Source: JAPLHP01 sp963720375 (GTDB lineage: Bacteria > Chloroflexota > Dehalococcoidia > UBA2247 > RBG-13-53-26). Taken from it: 64,000 nt of DNA. The notes beneath the pieces were generated by a model. That model saw nothing but the letters and a program-made list of their open reading frames with translations, did not search any database and was not told the origin of the DNA. Positions within the stretch are counted from its first letter, which is position 1, and every line of letters starts with the position of its first letter. Location: the NCBI GenBank assembly GCA_963720375.1, contig CAVRFM010000015.1:110729-174728 (forward strand), in the 5' to 3' direction. Positions 33,484 through 41,711 of this stretch are shown here, in pieces. The translations under genes were made by a program, and so were the position numbers.

Positions 33484-33521
33484 TCTATCCTTGAACATGA
33501 CGGACCTCGTGAGCTAAAAAT

Positions 33522-33587
33522 TCTAATCATTTTCTAAGCATTCTCTAATCTATTTCCAATGCAAGATGGAGTTTCGTTCCGTATACT
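33522..33587 (+). promoter_or_regulatory. Tandem response-regulator boxes and -10 of small RNA 1
   Basis: Four heptamers with an exact 11-bp period: TCTAATC (33522), TCTAAGC (33533), TCTAATC (33544), TCCAATG (33555). Then TATACT at 33582-33587 as -10. Direct repeats one helical turn apart are the normal target of OmpR/PhoB-type regulators, and such a regulator is encoded at 33894. Confidence 0.75.
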
Positions 33588-33594
33588 GAGGGTG

Positions 33595-33668
33595 TATTAG
33601 AGAGGATACCCCCCCCGCTCTAAGACAAGAGAAGCCCATCCGAAAAGCTGGGCTTTCTTCTTGTCTAT
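33595..33668 (+). ncRNA. Candidate small RNA 1 with C-rich loop
   Basis: From the predicted start about 7 bases after the -10, a first hairpin has stem TTAGAG / CTCTAA (33597-33623) and a loop with eight consecutive C. The second is a terminator: AAGCCCA / TGGGCTT (33632-33655) followed by TTCTTCTT. No ORF fits. A near copy follows the kinase gene at 36003. C-rich loops can pair with GGAGG ribosome sites, so translational repression is a possible role. Confidence 0.6.
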
Positions 33669-33893
33669 AAAGCGATCATCCCGGCGGTGACTTGTAGAAA
33701 TGGAGAATGTGATGGAAGGTCATGCTCCTGGAGTGCTTTCCGCGAGGCCCTTTATATCCAAGCCTCTGCACCAATACGGTACATGCCGGGCGTGGCTCAT
33801 TGCAGGTCGTTTGACCTGGATACTGCCGTGGTCTATCATTGCCCCCAACGGGGCGGAACACAGAATGGATGCGCAGTCAGCGTGGAGGATAAC

Positions 33894-34559
33894 ATGCGTA
33901 TTCTAGTTGTCGACGACGATCCTGAAATAGTGAGCTTCCTCAAACGGGGCCTGACGTACGAGGGCTATACCGTCGACACGGCCGGTGACGGTAGAGAGGC
34001 GTTAGCCAAAGTCCTGGAGAGAGAACCTGACCTTGTCGTTCTGGATATCATGATGCCTGGCATTGATGGTATAGAAGTGAGCAAGCGACTCCGTCAGGCA
34101 AGTGAGATCCCCATCTTGATGCTTACCGCGAAGGGCACTGTCACTGACAGGGTGGCCGGGCTCGACAGCGGTGCGGATGACTACCTGGTCAAGCCTTTTG
34201 CCTTTGATGAGCTACTGGCAAGGATAAGGGCTTTGCTCAGGCGCGGCCGGCCCACGGAGGGAGAAGTCCTTCGGTTCATGGACCTTTCGCTGAGCACTGC
34301 CACCAGAGAGGTAAGGCGCGGAAACGATATGATACACCTTACTGCCCAGGAGTTCGAACTGCTCGAGCTTTTTATGCGCCATCCGCGGCAGGTGCTCAAG
34401 AGGGACATGATCTATGAGAAAGTGTGGGGGTATGACTTCGGCGGCGAATCCAATGTCATAGAGGTCTATATGCGCTACCTGCGTTCAAAGCTGGAGGCCG
34501 GAGGCCAGCCCAGGTTGATTCATACGGTTCGCGGCGTTGGCTACGTTCTAAAGGAATAG
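33894..34559 (+). CDS. OmpR/PhoB-family response regulator
   Basis: A 221-residue regulator. The receiver has the acidic pair DDD at 7-9, phospho-acceptor Asp51 in VVLDIMMPG and Lys in LVKPF near 101. The C-terminal winged helix ends VIEVYMRYLRSKLE and IHTVRGVGYVL. ATG 33894 follows GGAGG; the longer frame upstream overlaps the non-coding leader. It forms a pair with the kinase 4 bp downstream. The boxes at 33522 and 35942 are its probable targets. Confidence 0.9.
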   Translation: MRILVVDDDPEIVSFLKRGLTYEGYTVDTAGDGREALAKVLEREPDLVVLDIMMPGIDGIEVSKRLRQASEIPILMLTAKGTVTDRVAGLDSGADDYLVKPFAFDELLARIRALLRRGRPTEGEVLRFMDLSLSTATREVRRGNDMIHLTAQEFELLELFMRHPRQVLKRDMIYEKVWGYDFGGESNVIEVYMRYLRSKLEAGGQPRLIHTVRGVGYVLKE

Positions 34560-34563
34560 TGGC

Positions 34564-35946
34564 ATGTCAATTCGCTGGCGATTGACTCTTTGGTTTACCC
34601 TCATACTGGGCGTTATCATTCTGTTCTTTGGAGCATTTTTCTTCGTCGCGCTGCAGAACTGGCTTGTTGCACAGGTAGACGGCAACCTGAAGGTCTATTC
34701 AACACAAGTGCATGCCACAATGCCCTCCGGTGAAAGCACCGGGCCTCTCGATTACGACGTTATCCACTCCAGTCTGCCTCCCATAAATGAGATCGAGTCT
34801 CCAGGGATTTTTGTCCAGATTATAGACAGCAGTGACAATGTGGTGGTGAAATCGGACAACCTTGGCGATCAGGAGCTGCCGGCTGCCCCGTCGTTGATAG
34901 TAGCGGGATTCAGCGGAAGGGAGGATTTTCAGACGGTTTCTTCCGGCAATACCAGGGTCCGTATTATGGTTTCGCCCTTGTATTTGGAGAACCAGACTCT
35001 GGTTCTGGAGGTAGCGCAATCCCTGGCATCCACAGATGCCGCTATTGGACGCGTCGGACTGGCTGTTTTGATTAGTATGGGGGTGATTTTGACACTGGCA
35101 TTGATATCGGGGGCGATTCTGGTCCGCCGGGCGCTTTCTCCCGTAAAACGTATCACCACCACGGCTCAGGGTATCTCCTCAAGTTCTGATCTCAGCCGCC
35201 GGGTTGGCTACCGCGGCCCGGCAGATGAGATCGGACAACTCGCCACTACCTTCGACCACATGATCGAGCGCCTGGATAAAGCTTTTCAATCTCAGAAGGA
35301 CTTCGTGGCTGATGCCTCCCATGAGTTGAGAGGTCCACTGACCGTCATTCAGGGCAATCTGGATTTGCTGAAACGTAATCTCAGCGAGGAAGACCGCCGG
35401 GAATCGGTGCGGGCTCTTGAGGCAGAGACAGCGAGGATGACCAAAATAATGAGCAACCTTCTCGTTCTGGCTGAACTTGAATCAGGTCAGTTGGAACGGC
35501 GAGAGATGGTCTCACTGAAGGAGATGCTTCTTGATGCCGGGGAACGGGCGATGCACCTGGCCGGAGACCGGCGGATTGTGATAGAACGTCAGGAGGACCT
35601 GTGGGTAAAGGGAGATGCAGACAGACTGGAGCAGGTTTTGAGGAATCTGGTAGACAATGCCATCAGGTATACTCCGGAGGGAGGCACCATCACCCTGTCG
35701 CTGTTTCAGAACGGTGATTGGGCGCTCTTGAGGGTAGCTGATACCGGAATAGGAATATCTCCTGAGCACCTGCCGCATATCTTCGACCGTTTCTACCGGG
35801 CCGACAAGGCCCGCTCCAGAGCGAGCGGGGGGACAGGTCTGGGGCTGGCTATTGTCAAGGGAATTGTGGAGCAGCACGGAGGAAGGGTTACTGTGACCAG
35901 TGAGCCGGGCAAAGGCAGCACATTCACCGTCTGGCTGAAACTCTAA
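34564..35946 (+). CDS. Sensor histidine kinase
   Basis: A 460-residue membrane kinase. TM1 is at about 9-32 (LILGVIILFFGAFFFVAL), a sensor domain of about 130 residues faces outside, TM2 is near 160-183, then HAMP. HisKA has DASHELRGPL with the phosphorylated His near 252; the ATPase part has NLVDNAIRYTPEGG, DTGIGIS and GGTGLGLAI. The signal is unknown. The first operator repeat of small RNA 2 overlaps its stop codon. Confidence 0.9.
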   Translation: MSIRWRLTLWFTLILGVIILFFGAFFFVALQNWLVAQVDGNLKVYSTQVHATMPSGESTGPLDYDVIHSSLPPINEIESPGIFVQIIDSSDNVVVKSDNLGDQELPAAPSLIVAGFSGREDFQTVSSGNTRVRIMVSPLYLENQTLVLEVAQSLASTDAAIGRVGLAVLISMGVILTLALISGAILVRRALSPVKRITTTAQGISSSSDLSRRVGYRGPADEIGQLATTFDHMIERLDKAFQSQKDFVADASHELRGPLTVIQGNLDLLKRNLSEEDRRESVRALEAETARMTKIMSNLLVLAELESGQLERREMVSLKEMLLDAGERAMHLAGDRRIVIERQEDLWVKGDADRLEQVLRNLVDNAIRYTPEGGTITLSLFQNGDWALLRVADTGIGISPEHLPHIFDRFYRADKARSRASGGTGLGLAIVKGIVEQHGGRVTVTSEPGKGSTFTVWLKL

Positions 35947-35996
35947 TCATCTTCTAAGCATTTTCCAATCCAGTCCTAAGCTTTGCCCGGTATACT
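35942..35996 (+). promoter_or_regulatory. Tandem response-regulator boxes and -10 of small RNA 2
   Basis: TCTAATC (35942), TCTAAGC (35953), TCCAATC (35964), CCTAAGC (35975), again every 11 bp, then TATACT at 35991-35996. The gap from the last repeat to the -10 is 9 bp here and 20 bp in the first site, a difference of exactly one repeat unit, so the phase to the -10 is kept. Confidence 0.75.
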
Positions 35997-36002
35997 GAAG
36001 GT

Positions 36003-36072
36003 GCTCATGAAAGGTTACCCCCCTTTCTAGGCAATAGAAGCCCACCTGCAACAGGTGGGCTTTCTTGTTTGT
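36003..36072 (+). ncRNA. Candidate small RNA 2 with C-rich loop
   Basis: First hairpin GAAAGG / CCTTTC (36009-36027) with a loop of TTA and Cs; second hairpin AAGCCCACCTG / CAGGTGGGCTT (36038-36062) with a 3-base loop and TTTCTTGTTT after it, a strong terminator. Sequence and order match small RNA 1. It is the only product the promoter at 35991 could make. Confidence 0.6.
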
Positions 36073-36333
36073 CCTCTTATCCCACCAGCGCCTTGCAGAG
36101 CTCTGAGCTGTCCTCAACCCACATGTTCCTGGTATGGCCCCATCTCCAGATACTGCGCACCGGAAACAGGGTTGGCAGGGTGTAGGCCTGTGTTCAGGAT
36201 GACGTATCTGTGGTATAATTATCACAGAAGATTAGTGCACTGACGAACTGCATTGCAGGAAGTGGTGACGGGCGGCCAACCCGGTTTGGAGGGCAATAGG
36301 CCGGTAGATCAAGAATATCGAGGGGTTAGGGCA

Positions 36334-36420
36334 ATGGGCGCATTCGTTATGTTCATGTGCTGTGTTATTCTGACCTGGCATTTCGTAATACCAGTGATAT
36401 GGAAGATGAAGAACGGTTAG
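36334..36420 (+). CDS. 28-residue putative membrane micropeptide
   Basis: ATG after GAGGGGTTAGGG. The peptide is a single hydrophobic helix (FVMFMCCVILTWHFVIPVIW) with a basic end KMKNG, the usual inside-positive pattern. A TATAAT-like box lies near 36211. Too short to judge by coding statistics. Confidence 0.4.
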   Translation: MGAFVMFMCCVILTWHFVIPVIWKMKNG

Positions 36421-36532
36421 CGCTGGGACGTTAGAGGTAAGCGGGAGTTGTGGAGAGCCTCCAGCTCACAATCCCTGTTTGAGAGAGGCCAGCTTTCAAC
36501 CTCAGGATGCCTTTTGAGCAGTCTCTCAATCC

Positions 36533-36715
36533 CTACCGCTGCTTCTTGCGATAGACGTTCAGGCCAACTACTTCAGTGCGCCCAGGCAGCGGGAAATTGC
36601 CTTCGGTTGAGGCAATGATGATGGTTTTACCAGAGGACGATGGCCCGAACTCCTTGGTCAAGTCCACCGTGATAGTGAGGGTGTTGCCGTTTACGGAAAG
36701 CTGAACATTCTTCAC
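36533..36715 (-). CDS. Small conserved-looking hypothetical protein
   Basis: A 60-residue, beta-rich protein: VQLSVNGNTLTITVDL, then KTIIIASTEGNF and TEVVGLNVYRK. GTG 36715 lies 6 bases after GGAGG, which is strong support. No family recognised; the pattern of alternating strands suggests a small beta barrel or a half of one. Confidence 0.6.
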   Translation of the reverse strand: MKNVQLSVNGNTLTITVDLTKEFGPSSSGKTIIIASTEGNFPLPGRTEVVGLNVYRKKQR

Positions 36716-36921
36716 AAATAACCTCCGGTCCGGTAAAGTGCCTGCATTCTACAGCGCGCAAACCAGAGAAGCGAGGGGGTGTGCTCTATGTGAAAGCCCT
36801 CGTTCTGCAGCCAGGGCACAGCCATAAGGCTTTCCGCAACGCCTATAGAGGCCGCCGCCAGCAGGCTATGGTGGCAGGTGAAGGGCGGGGGCCACCTCAA
36901 GTGACCCCCGTAGTACTGAGC

Positions 36922-37065
36922 TTATCCCTTACCTATGCGGAATACCTTCGTTCTGCATTTCGGGCACACACCTTGAATCGCGGGGCGCTTGTTCTTCATG
37001 ACGATCTGCTTTGGACTCTGGATCTCCACCTTCTTTTTGCACTTCACGCAGTAAGCCTGTGCCAT
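36922..37065 (-). CDS. DUF5679-type small zinc-ribbon protein
   Basis: A 47-residue protein: MAQAYCVKCKKKVEIQSPKQ, a basic middle, then GVCPKCRTKVFRIGKG. Two CxxC pairs make one zinc ribbon. The ATG follows GGAGGG by 9 bases. DUF5679 proteins of this size are common in Dehalococcoidia; role unknown. Confidence 0.75.
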   Translation of the reverse strand: MAQAYCVKCKKKVEIQSPKQIVMKNKRPAIQGVCPKCRTKVFRIGKG

Positions 37066-37167
37066 TTGTCTAGACCCTCCTTTTCAACCAGATTTGCGCA
37101 GAGACTAGCACATACATGAGTGTTCGTCAATACCTCCTCCAAATGAAGGTCGTTTATCAGCCCTTTC

Positions 37168-37278
37168 AACCCCCTGTAGTCCCCCAGTCTTGGGGGGACA
37201 TTTAAAGGTGAGGGACACCCCCAAACCCCCGGCAAAAGGGCAGAAGCCCCTCTGCACTCCCAAGTTGCTAAACAGTCT
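37168..37278 (-). repeat. Dispersed repeat, copy C (inverted, near full length)
   Basis: Read on the minus strand it gives GACTGTTTAGCAACTTGGGA, GTGCAGAGGGGCTTCTGCCC, the G-rich middle, CTTTAAATGTCCCC and CTACAGGGGGTTG, in the same order as copy A at 11930. GCAGAGGGGC pairs with an inverted segment, so it folds. Confidence 0.75.
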
Positions 37279-37356
37279 CCTATGTTTCTGAACGAGCTCA
37301 ATCAGGCTGTTATTGTGTGCTAACTTAGATGACGGCGAAAAGATGATGGGAACTCA

Positions 37357-38613
37357 TCATGCTGCGCCGGTCAGCTGAAGGATGGCCTTTTCCAGCGGAA
37401 GCTGTATCTGCTCCCCCTTCACCATGTCTCTCAGTATCACGCTGCCCGTTCTTACCTCTTCTTCGCCAATAATGATGGCCTGAGAGAATCCCAGAGCGTT
37501 GGCCTGCCTCAACTGGGCTTTCAGGCTCCTGTCATCCACGGCCAGGGTGACTCCGATACGTACCTGGCGGAGCCTGGCTGCCAGCTTCAAGGCTGGCCCC
37601 TTGGCTTCTTCACCCAGGCAGGCCACGTATACCTTTGTGACGGCGGCCTGCGGCAGCTTGATATCCTGCTTTTGCAGATTGAGGATGATCCTTTCTATGC
37701 CGGTGGCGAAACCGACTGCAGGCGTGGGTTTTCCCCCCAGTAGCTCGATGAGGTTGTCGTAGCGCCCTCCACCCCCCACCGTGCTCTGCCCGCCCGCGTC
37801 AAGAGGCTGGATCTCAAATACAGTCCGGGTGTAGTAGTCCAGGCCGCGCACCAGATAGGGATTTACCTCGTAGGGTATCCGGAGGTGTTCCAGGTAGCGT
37901 TTCAGCGCAGCAAAGTGGCTGCCGCATTCAGGGCAGAGGAACTCCAGGATATGGGGAGCGCCCCTGGCGATCTCCTGACAGGCGGGATTCTTGCAGTCCA
38001 GCAGGCGCAGAGGATTGCGCAACAGCCGGCTCTTACAATCTGCGCATAGTGCCAGCCCGTGATCTGAGTAGTATTGCTTCAGGCGCTGCAGGTACTCCCG
38101 GCGGCAGAGAGGGCACCCGATGCTGTTGAGCTGAAGGGACAGTTCCTTCAGCCCCAGTGAGGAGTAAAGGTGCCATGCCATATCGATAATCTCTGCATCC
38201 AGGGCAGGATCGGCCGCACCGATGGCTTCACAGCCGAATTGCTGGTGCTGACGGAATCTCCCGGCCTGAGGCCTTTCGTACCTGAAGACAGAGCCGAAGT
38301 AGTACAGTCTCACCGGCTGAGGCAGGTTATGCATCCCGTGCTCGATGTAGGCCCGGCATACCGGCGCCGTGCCCTCGGGGCGCAGGGTGATCTTGTCACC
38401 GCCGCGGTCATCGAAGGTGTACATCTGCTTCTCCACAATATCGGTCTCTTCGCCAACGCTGTGGAGGAACAGGTCTGTGGACTCGAAGGCCGGCGTGTCT
38501 ATGCGCTGATATCCGTAAAGCTGGCAGATTTCACCGGCCTTTTCGGTCACCAGTTTCCAGTAGGGCTGCTCTGACGGCAGGATATCTTTGGTGCCCCGCG
38601 GTGCTTTGAACAA
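37357..38613 (-). CDS. hisS: Histidyl-tRNA synthetase
   Basis: A 418-residue class II synthetase that charges tRNA-His. Motif 1 lies near residue 50, motif 2 reads FRYERPQAGRFRQHQQFGCE, the histidine-A motif is LVRGLDYYTRTVFE and motif 3 is GVGFATGIERI-like (AVGFATGIERI). The C-terminal anticodon domain is KVYVACLGEEAKGPALKLAA onward. Length is normal. A decayed fragment of a second hisS lies at 33360. Confidence 0.95.
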   Translation of the reverse strand: MFKAPRGTKDILPSEQPYWKLVTEKAGEICQLYGYQRIDTPAFESTDLFLHSVGEETDIVEKQMYTFDDRGGDKITLRPEGTAPVCRAYIEHGMHNLPQPVRLYYFGSVFRYERPQAGRFRQHQQFGCEAIGAADPALDAEIIDMAWHLYSSLGLKELSLQLNSIGCPLCRREYLQRLKQYYSDHGLALCADCKSRLLRNPLRLLDCKNPACQEIARGAPHILEFLCPECGSHFAALKRYLEHLRIPYEVNPYLVRGLDYYTRTVFEIQPLDAGGQSTVGGGGRYDNLIELLGGKPTPAVGFATGIERIILNLQKQDIKLPQAAVTKVYVACLGEEAKGPALKLAARLRQVRIGVTLAVDDRSLKAQLRQANALGFSQAIIIGEEEVRTGSVILRDMVKGEQIQLPLEKAILQLTGAA

Positions 38614-38874
38614 TTGATGGCTCCCTGGTCAAGTAGAATATCTTCGTGAGAGCGGTAAGTCAAGCAGTGGCGGGGTCTGCTCCCCTGAAATGGCCGCGGC
38701 CCTCGGGACTCCAATGTTACTGAAAGCTAATGTTGCCGTTGCTTCCCTGGTTCTGATATCCTTTTATCACCATCGGGAGGCCCGCCGACCCTGTGGCAGC
38801 CGGTTTGAAGTGAAGGCGGGTGTCAGGCATAGAAAACACAAAACTGGATAATGTCTAAGCGGTAAGGGGGCAAG
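38614..38874. other. Divergent intergenic region
   Basis: About 260 bp between hisS and the acyl-CoA dehydrogenase gene. No gene or clear structure seen; promoters for both should lie here. Confidence 0.4.
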
Positions 38875-40005
38875 TTGGACCTTGATCTTTCTGAAGACCA
38901 AAAGATGCTGCGGAAGTCTGCCCGGGACTTTCTGGCTAATGAGTGCACCAAGCAGTTTGTCCGGGAAATGGAGCGGGATGAGAAGGGTTACTCGCCGGAT
39001 CTGTGGCACAAAATGGCTGAGTTGGGCTGGCTGGGGCTGCCCTTCCCTGAGAAATATGGCGGCGGAGGGTGGAGTTTCCTTGATCTGGTGATTTTACTGG
39101 AGGAGATGGGGCGGGCCTGTTTGCCGGGCCCATTCCTTTCCAGTGTGGTAATCAGCGGTTTGACTATTCTGGAAGCGGGTACCGAGGAGCAGAAGCAGCA
39201 GTTCCTGCCGGCGATATCCCGCGGAGATATCTTCACCTTTGCCTTGACTGAGGCGGATGGCAGCTACAGTGCTGCTTCCATCCAGACAAAGGCTGCTCAC
39301 CATGGGGATGACTATATCATCGATGGGATCAAGCTTTTCGTGCCCTATGCTCATGTTGCCAGCCATATTCTGTGTCTGGTCAGGACCACCCCACACTCGT
39401 CTGGGGAACATGGGCTCAGTCTTTTCGTAGTGGATGCCAAAAGCCCCGGCATAAGCTGCACGCCGCTGAGCAACATTGCCAGCGAAAAGCAGTTCGAGGT
39501 CGCCTTTGATAAGGTTAAAGTGCCAGCAGACAACATGCTAAGGAAGCCTACCGGGGGATGGCCCGTAGCTGAGAGGACTCTGGGTTTGGCCGCTACAGCC
39601 AAGTGTGCCGAGATGGTGGGCGCAGGCCAGCAGGTACTGGAGATGAGCGTAGCCTATGCCAAGGAGAGGGTGCAGTTTGATCGCCCCATAGGCAGTTTCC
39701 AGGCTATACAGCATCACTGCGCCAATATGCTGCTGGACATAGATGGTATGAGGTATCTCACCTATGAAACAGCCTGGCTGCTCAGTCAGGGGCTTCCGGC
39801 TGCCACGGAAATAGCCATGACCAAGGCATGGGTGAGTGAAGCCATCGGCCGGGTCGTCCGTCTGGGACATCAGATCCACGGCGGCGTCGGTTATACCATG
39901 GACCACGATCTCCAGCTCTATTACAGGCGGGGCAAAGCGGCCCAGGCCCTCTTTGGCGATGCCAGTTTCCACCGTGAAAAGATAGCCAGCCAGTTGGGGC
40001 TCTAG
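38875..40005 (+). CDS. Acyl-CoA dehydrogenase
   Basis: A 376-residue flavoenzyme of the acyl-CoA dehydrogenase family: LDLSEDQKMLRKSARDFL at the start, FALTEADGSYSA (FAD/substrate strand), RVQFDRPIGSFQAIQH, and IHGGVGYTMDHDLQLYYRR near the end. The usual catalytic Glu position is not certain in this subgroup. It oxidises an acyl-CoA and passes electrons to ETF. The start is TTG after AAGGGGG. The HIT gene follows 17 bp later. Confidence 0.9.
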   Translation: MDLDLSEDQKMLRKSARDFLANECTKQFVREMERDEKGYSPDLWHKMAELGWLGLPFPEKYGGGGWSFLDLVILLEEMGRACLPGPFLSSVVISGLTILEAGTEEQKQQFLPAISRGDIFTFALTEADGSYSAASIQTKAAHHGDDYIIDGIKLFVPYAHVASHILCLVRTTPHSSGEHGLSLFVVDAKSPGISCTPLSNIASEKQFEVAFDKVKVPADNMLRKPTGGWPVAERTLGLAATAKCAEMVGAGQQVLEMSVAYAKERVQFDRPIGSFQAIQHHCANMLLDIDGMRYLTYETAWLLSQGLPAATEIAMTKAWVSEAIGRVVRLGHQIHGGVGYTMDHDLQLYYRRGKAAQALFGDASFHREKIASQLGL

Positions 40006-40022
40006 TTTTCGAGGGGTGCCAG

Positions 40023-40370
40023 ATGGGAGAGGGTTGCGTCTTCTGCAAGATCATTGCCGGCCAGATACCGGCTGACATTCTCTACAAGGATGACAGGGTT
40101 ATTGCCATACGGGATATTAACCCCCAGGCGCCGACGCATCTGTTGATCATGCCCAGGGAGCATATCCCTTCGCTGGCTCACGTTAGTTCCGAACAGAAGG
40201 AACTCATCGGACACCTGATTCGGGTGGCGCATGAGCTGGCCGGGAGAGAGGGGTTGGCTGAGAGGGGATACCGCGTGGCGGTGAACTATGGCCGGGACGG
40301 GGGGCAATTGGTGCCTCATCTTCATTTCCATCTCCTGGGAGGACGTGAATTATCCGGCGTTATGGGTTAG
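40023..40370 (+). CDS. HIT-family nucleotide hydrolase
   Basis: A 115-residue HIT protein with CVFCKIIAGQIPAD at the start, THLLIMPREHIPSL and the histidine triad HLHFHLLGG near the end. Hydrolyses nucleotide phosphoramidates such as adenosine-5'-monophosphoramidate. The ATG follows the acyl-CoA dehydrogenase stop by 17 bp. The pyrF gene is 27 bp downstream. Confidence 0.9.
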   Translation: MGEGCVFCKIIAGQIPADILYKDDRVIAIRDINPQAPTHLLIMPREHIPSLAHVSSEQKELIGHLIRVAHELAGREGLAERGYRVAVNYGRDGGQLVPHLHFHLLGGRELSGVMG

Positions 40371-40397
40371 AATGGGTCTCGGCTGTGGGGGTGTTGA

Positions 40398-41240
40398 ATG
40401 GACTTCGCAGAGAAGCTGCTGCAGGCAGTCCGCAAAAACAAGAGTCTCCTCTGCCTCGGGCTCGACCCCGATCCCGCGTTGATGCCTGAGACAGGCATCT
40501 TTGAGTTCAACAAGGCCATCATTGATTCCACCTCGGATATAGTCTGCGCCTATAAACCTAACCTGGCTTTCTACGAGGCTCTGGGCACTGAAGGCCTGAC
40601 CGCACTGCAGAGGACTGTAGATTATATCCCCGGCGATATCCCTATCATCGGGGATGCCAAACGCGGCGATGTCGGCCATACGGCCCGGGCCTACGCCAAA
40701 GCTCTGTTTGAAGTCCTTGGCTTTGATGCTGTCACCGTAAATCCCTATCTGGGCTACGACTCTATAGAGCCGTTTCTGAGCTATGCCGGTAAGGCGGTGT
40801 TTATCCTGTGTCTCACCTCAAATCCCGGGGCCGTTGACTTTCAGAAGGCGGCCTGCTCACCGGAAGGAGAAAAGGCCCGGCAGCCCCTGTACCAGATGGT
40901 TGCCCGTAAAGCCCGGGAGTGGAATAGGAGGAACAACGTGGGCTTGGTGGTAGGGGCCACTTATCCTGAGGAACTGAGGGAGATCAGGCAGCTCTGTCCG
41001 GACATGCTGCTGTTGATACCGGGGATTGGAACGCAGGGAGGCAGCCTTGATTGGGCGGTCCGCTATGGGACGGATTCCAAAGGGGGAAGGGCCATCATCA
41101 GCAGCTCAAGGCAGATCCTGTATGCTTCGAAGGGAGATGATTTTGCCGGGGCGGCCCGGCGGGCTGCCGATGATCTGCGCTGTCTGATCAACTCCCTTCT
41201 GCCGGGTTCATCGGCTGCCCGGGGTAGCGATGGAAGTTGA
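40398..41240 (+). CDS. pyrF: Orotidine 5'-phosphate decarboxylase
   Basis: A 280-residue OMP decarboxylase of the longer (type 2) group: CLGLDPD at the start, YKPNLAFYEALG, and the catalytic DAKRGDVGHTA near residue 77. Converts OMP to UMP. GVGYGTQGG-like phosphate motif appears as PGIGTQGG. It overlaps the next gene by 11 bp. Confidence 0.93.
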   Translation: MDFAEKLLQAVRKNKSLLCLGLDPDPALMPETGIFEFNKAIIDSTSDIVCAYKPNLAFYEALGTEGLTALQRTVDYIPGDIPIIGDAKRGDVGHTARAYAKALFEVLGFDAVTVNPYLGYDSIEPFLSYAGKAVFILCLTSNPGAVDFQKAACSPEGEKARQPLYQMVARKAREWNRRNNVGLVVGATYPEELREIRQLCPDMLLLIPGIGTQGGSLDWAVRYGTDSKGGRAIISSSRQILYASKGDDFAGAARRAADDLRCLINSLLPGSSAARGSDGS

Positions 41241-41421
41241 GCTGGGCGATACACTGGAACTGAAGAAACCACATCCTTGCGGCAGCTACAATTGGGAGGT
41301 GGTGGGGCTGGGGGCTGATATCGGCATCCGGTGCCTGAAGTGCCATCGCAGAGTCCTGGTGGGGCGGGAGGTTTTGAGGCGGCGGGTAAGAGGAATTCAG
41401 AAGGCAAAAGCCGAAGAATAG
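41230..41421 (+). CDS. DUF951 family protein
   Basis: A 63-residue protein: GDTLELKKPHPCGSYNWEVV, then GIRCLKCHRRVLVGREVL. The HPCG and CLKC motifs define DUF951, a small probable zinc-binding protein common in Firmicutes and Chloroflexota. It overlaps pyrF by 11 bp. Confidence 0.9.
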   Translation: MEVELGDTLELKKPHPCGSYNWEVVGLGADIGIRCLKCHRRVLVGREVLRRRVRGIQKAKAEE

Positions 41422-41448
41422 GGAAGATTACTTAGGGGGGTGATTTCT

Positions 41449-41706
41449 ATGACACAGGAAATAGAGATCGGCATGGTGACTGACTTCTTTGCCCGACCGG
41501 TAGTTGCAGGCATCGATCTGAAGGCTGGCCTCAAGCGTGGTGACAAGATCCATATCAAGGGACACACCACGGACCTTGAACTTGTTGTCGAATCGATGCA
41601 GATTCAGAACAAGGACGTGGCGGAGGCCAAGCCGGGAGATTCTATAGGGATCAAGGTCCCTGATCGGGTGCGGCAAGAAGACAGGGTCTATAAGGTTGTT
41701 GAGTAG
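41449..41706 (+). CDS. Small EF-Tu domain-2-like protein
   Basis: An 85-residue beta-barrel protein resembling domain 2 of translation factors: IGMVTDFFARPVVAGIDL, LKRGDKIHIKGHTTDLELVVESMQIQN, and AKPGDSIGIKV. It has no GTPase domain. Similar stand-alone proteins are often annotated as translation-factor-like. ATG 41449 follows GGGGGGTGA. Role unknown. Confidence 0.8.
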   Translation: MTQEIEIGMVTDFFARPVVAGIDLKAGLKRGDKIHIKGHTTDLELVVESMQIQNKDVAEAKPGDSIGIKVPDRVRQEDRVYKVVE

Positions 41707-41711
41707 GGCCC

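Noticed and set aside
33331..33537. 68-residue plus-strand ORF
   Set aside because: It is the antisense of the decayed hisS fragment; the same pattern appears antisense to intact hisS at 37499.
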